Shown piece by piece: positions 3,347 through 5,291 of a DNA stretch of 5,291 nucleotides. Made by a program: the position numbers and the translations under genes. Source of the stretch: an uncultured Treponema sp. (GTDB taxonomy: Bacteria > Spirochaetota > Spirochaetia > Treponematales > Treponemataceae); the NCBI GenBank assembly GCA_946538795.1, contig CAMNGY010000142.1, forward strand, positions 1-5,291. The letters are read 5' to 3'. Every line of letters starts with the position of its first letter. Positions within the stretch are counted from its first letter, which is position 1. The notes under the pieces were generated by a model. The model was not told the origin of the DNA. It saw nothing but the letters and a program-made list of their open reading frames with translations, and did no database searches.

Positions 3347-5291
3347 CTAGTTTGCGAAGCTGAACTTTCCCGCGATTACCCTGACGGCAGTCATTGCCCT
3401 GGACAGCAGTCCCTGCAGTCCGTTGGGGGCCCGCATGACAAGGACGAAGGCTGTGACGAGCAGGGCAAGCAGGACGATGCAGAGAATCACCCGCTTTATG
3501 GGGAACTTCTTCTGCGTGAAGGGATCGTAGCTGTCCAGCTTTGACCCTTCCGGCCTGACAGGAAGCTCCGTCAGCGTCGCCCCGAGCGGTATGTTTATTT
3601 TCACGTTCCCGTTGACCGCCCAGCCGGATGCGTCCAGTATGGGGGCTATGTTCCTTTGCCGCAGCTTGAACCAGGCTATGAGCATGGAAGGGAAAGAGAT
3701 GGCAAGGATTATTCCGAGTATGCCCAGGGGAATCCAGAAGCCAAGGCCCAGGAAAGCCTGCAGGAGGCCGCCGACTACCGTGGCTATTCCCGTGAAGGCT
3801 ACGCTTATGGCCGCCACGGTCCCCACATCGGTTTTCTTTGTGTTGGCGACGTTTGCCGCCGCGCTTGCGGCCGCATCCTTGGGCTTTTCCACCGCCCCGG
3901 CCATCTTGTCGGAGACTTTGCTCTCCGCGTTTGCCGCGCTTTTCGCAATCTTTTCCTGAATGAGGCGGGCCAGCTTCTTGTAGGGGCTCCAGAAAGCCTC
4001 GCGTATGCTCACCGGGTTGTCCACGATTTTGACTACCGTCGCATCCCAGTCGTTGCCGTTCTGGTCGTAGAAAAGCCCGTTCCGCCCGACCAGGATGTTG
4101 TCGTTGTTGCCCGCGCTCAGCAGGGCCGCAATCTGCATCTTCTCGCCGGTTTCCTTGCGCTCGCAGTCGCAGTACATCAGGTAGCACTGGGAAAGGGGCG
4201 ACATGGCCGCATGCTTGGCCACGTCCGTCACGCGGAAGCACAGGCTGCACGAGCGTCCGTCTATGTAAAGGGTTCCGCACTGGAATACGGCCGGCTTCTT
4301 CGGATTGTAGAAGTCCTCGAAGGAAACGTAGTTGCGCAGAAGGCGCACGAAGTCTCTCCTGTAAAGGAGCATCTTCTTAAGCTCCACGGTCGCCATGGCG
4401 ATGGGGGGCTGCTTCTCCTCCTCGTCGAGCATCTCGCCTATTATGGCCTCAGCCTCGGAAGAGAGGATCTCGTTTACCCTGTCCATGCTGAGCGATGCCG
4501 CGGAATTCTCCGGGCGGGAGGCATACCAGCTCAGGTAGGGGGCGAACTTCGCCTTTATCTTGAGCCAGCCCTGCTTGGTGATTGACTGCCCCTTCACGCC
4601 GTATATCTTGTTCACCACAAGCTCCGTGAAGGCGCGGATCCTGTCTTGCCAGGCGGGGTTCACCGTCGTGTCCAGGGGGAGAGGGCTGTCCGCCTTGCAG
4701 GATGCGAGGGGCAGTTCCTCCAGCAGCTCGCCGAACTGCTCCTTTTGCTCCGGGGACAGGCTGCCCGCCCCGACTATGGCATCCTCCTCTTTTTTGTGCA
4801 GGGCTTCGGCCATGCTGTCGTCATAGGATGCGAACGAGCAGCGCATGAAGAAGTCGTCAACCTTGCTTTCCACCGCTTTGTACGCCTGGGCCGCGGCATC
4901 GGTTTCTTCTCCCAGGAAGAAGATGTCCGCCTCTTTCTCCTTGGCGTCGTTCCTCCATTTCTGTATGGCCCTCAGGTCGTCAAAGAAGGCTTTTGAGCAT
5001 TCGCGGTCAGTTCCCTGCTCCTTGCTTATGTCCTCTTTTCCGCCGGTGCACGCTACTATTTCCTTCACGACTCCCGCGCAGAATTCGTCCTGCACGGCCT
5101 GAGGGGGCAGAACCCCGTCCCCGTTCAGCACGTCAGGAGCGAACAGCCTGTCGGTCACGCCTATATCGGCCAAAGTTATGGATGCTGCATCGTCCTTGCC
5201 AAGGATCCCAAGTACGGCTTTCGCGGATTCCTGAGGGGAATGCCCCGAGTCCAGAGGCTCGTCGCCCCGCGCGTCCAGCGGGATGGAGTCC
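3347..5291 (-). CDS. Conserved membrane protein of unknown function, 5' end missing
   Basis: The frame is open from the right edge to a TAG at 3349-3347, giving 647 visible residues. A TTG at 5173 is only an internal codon. Numbering from the visible end, residues 1-300 are soluble and mostly helical and include LNGDGV (55-60), which resembles part of an EF-hand loop but lacks the first and last ligands. Residues 310-440 are the best-looking core: an FEDFYNPKKP stretch, GTLYIDGRSC, six cysteines between 338 and 376, VGRNGLFYDQNGNDWDAT and a PVSIREAFWSPYKKL segment. An Ala/Lys-rich linker (450-487) leads to membrane helices near 491-514 and 517-541, a LDASGWAVNGNVKINIPLG segment (552-570) and a third helix near 601-619. 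I recall this pattern from large uncharacterised proteins in several Gram-negative phyla, with no known activity. It probably sits in the inner membrane. The next genes have their own promoter, so shared function is unproven. Confidence 0.92.
   Translation of the reverse strand, partial: DSIPLDARGDEPLDSGHSPQESAKAVLGILGKDDAASITLADIGVTDRLFAPDVLNGDGVLPPQAVQDEFCAGVVKEIVACTGGKEDISKEQGTDRECSKAFFDDLRAIQKWRNDAKEKEADIFFLGEETDAAAQAYKAVESKVDDFFMRCSFASYDDSMAEALHKKEEDAIVGAGSLSPEQKEQFGELLEELPLASCKADSPLPLDTTVNPAWQDRIRAFTELVVNKIYGVKGQSITKQGWLKIKAKFAPYLSWYASRPENSAASLSMDRVNEILSSEAEAIIGEMLDEEEKQPPIAMATVELKKMLLYRRDFVRLLRNYVSFEDFYNPKKPAVFQCGTLYIDGRSCSLCFRVTDVAKHAAMSPLSQCYLMYCDCERKETGEKMQIAALLSAGNNDNILVGRNGLFYDQNGNDWDATVVKIVDNPVSIREAFWSPYKKLARLIQEKIAKSAANAESKVSDKMAGAVEKPKDAAASAAANVANTKKTDVGTVAAISVAFTGIATVVGGLLQAFLGLGFWIPLGILGIILAISFPSMLIAWFKLRQRNIAPILDASGWAVNGNVKINIPLGATLTELPVRPEGSKLDSYDPFTQKKFPIKRVILCIVLLALLVTAFVLVMRAPNGLQGLLSRAMTAVRVIAGKFSFAN

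Noticed and set aside
3123..4280. 385-codon open frame on the minus strand overlapping the large membrane-protein gene
   Set aside because: Its translation is Arg/Gly/His/Pro-rich with no recognisable fold, and it runs through the terminator repeats. It is a frame shadow of the real GC-rich gene, which has clear helices and conserved blocks.
3656..4585. 309-codon plus-strand open frame opposite the large gene
   Set aside because: It is antisense to a well-supported coding region, has no ribosome site and reads as low-complexity shadow sequence.
5105..5140. LNGDGV as a calcium-binding EF-hand or dockerin in the large protein
   Set aside because: Only the middle ligands and glycine fit. The first and twelfth positions of the loop lack acidic residues, so calcium binding is not supported.

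Overview
The window is a bacterial, GC-rich segment with two groups of convergent genes. Nothing in it identifies the species. A PII-like protein of the kind found beside transporters, two-component parts without a kinase, a short G/C homopolymer next to a promoter, and a large conserved membrane protein of unknown function would suit a host-associated spirochaete (Treponema-like) or another gut Gram-negative. That placement is a weak inference.

Plus strand, 1-1166: the 3' part of a gene for a long, disordered Pro/Ala/Glu-rich protein, open to the left edge. It carries a hexapeptide repeat array and ends in a short basic tail. Nine bases later, behind a strong Shine-Dalgarno sequence, comes a 95-residue PII-like protein resembling the PG0541 transporter-associated family. 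The two look co-transcribed and end at a hairpin in the 139-base convergent gap.

Minus strand, 3088-1306: a two-gene phosphorelay cassette. The first gene encodes a degenerate receiver joined to a canonical receiver. The second, 16 bases downstream, encodes a receiver joined to a histidine phosphotransfer (HPt) domain. No histidine kinase is present, so their partner must be elsewhere. A near-consensus sigma-70-type promoter (TTGCAT, 17 bases, TATAAT) lies directly on the start of the first gene, so the transcript should be nearly leaderless. An 8-base G/C homopolymer lies just upstream of the promoter.

Minus strand, 5291-3347: the 3' part of a large gene, open to the right edge, with 647 residues visible. 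The product has a long soluble region, a cysteine-rich conserved core, an Ala-rich linker and three C-terminal membrane helices. It matches, from memory, a recurrent but uncharacterised family. The 258-base gap between it and the cassette holds a duplicated 36-base element. Each copy is a terminator hairpin, and only the distal copy has a good U-tract.

The clearest points of interest are the uncharacterised membrane protein, the kinase-less cassette with its pseudo-receiver, the homopolymer and leaderless promoter arrangement, the duplicated terminator and the homogenised hexapeptide array. No RNA gene, CRISPR array, insertion sequence or replication origin was seen.
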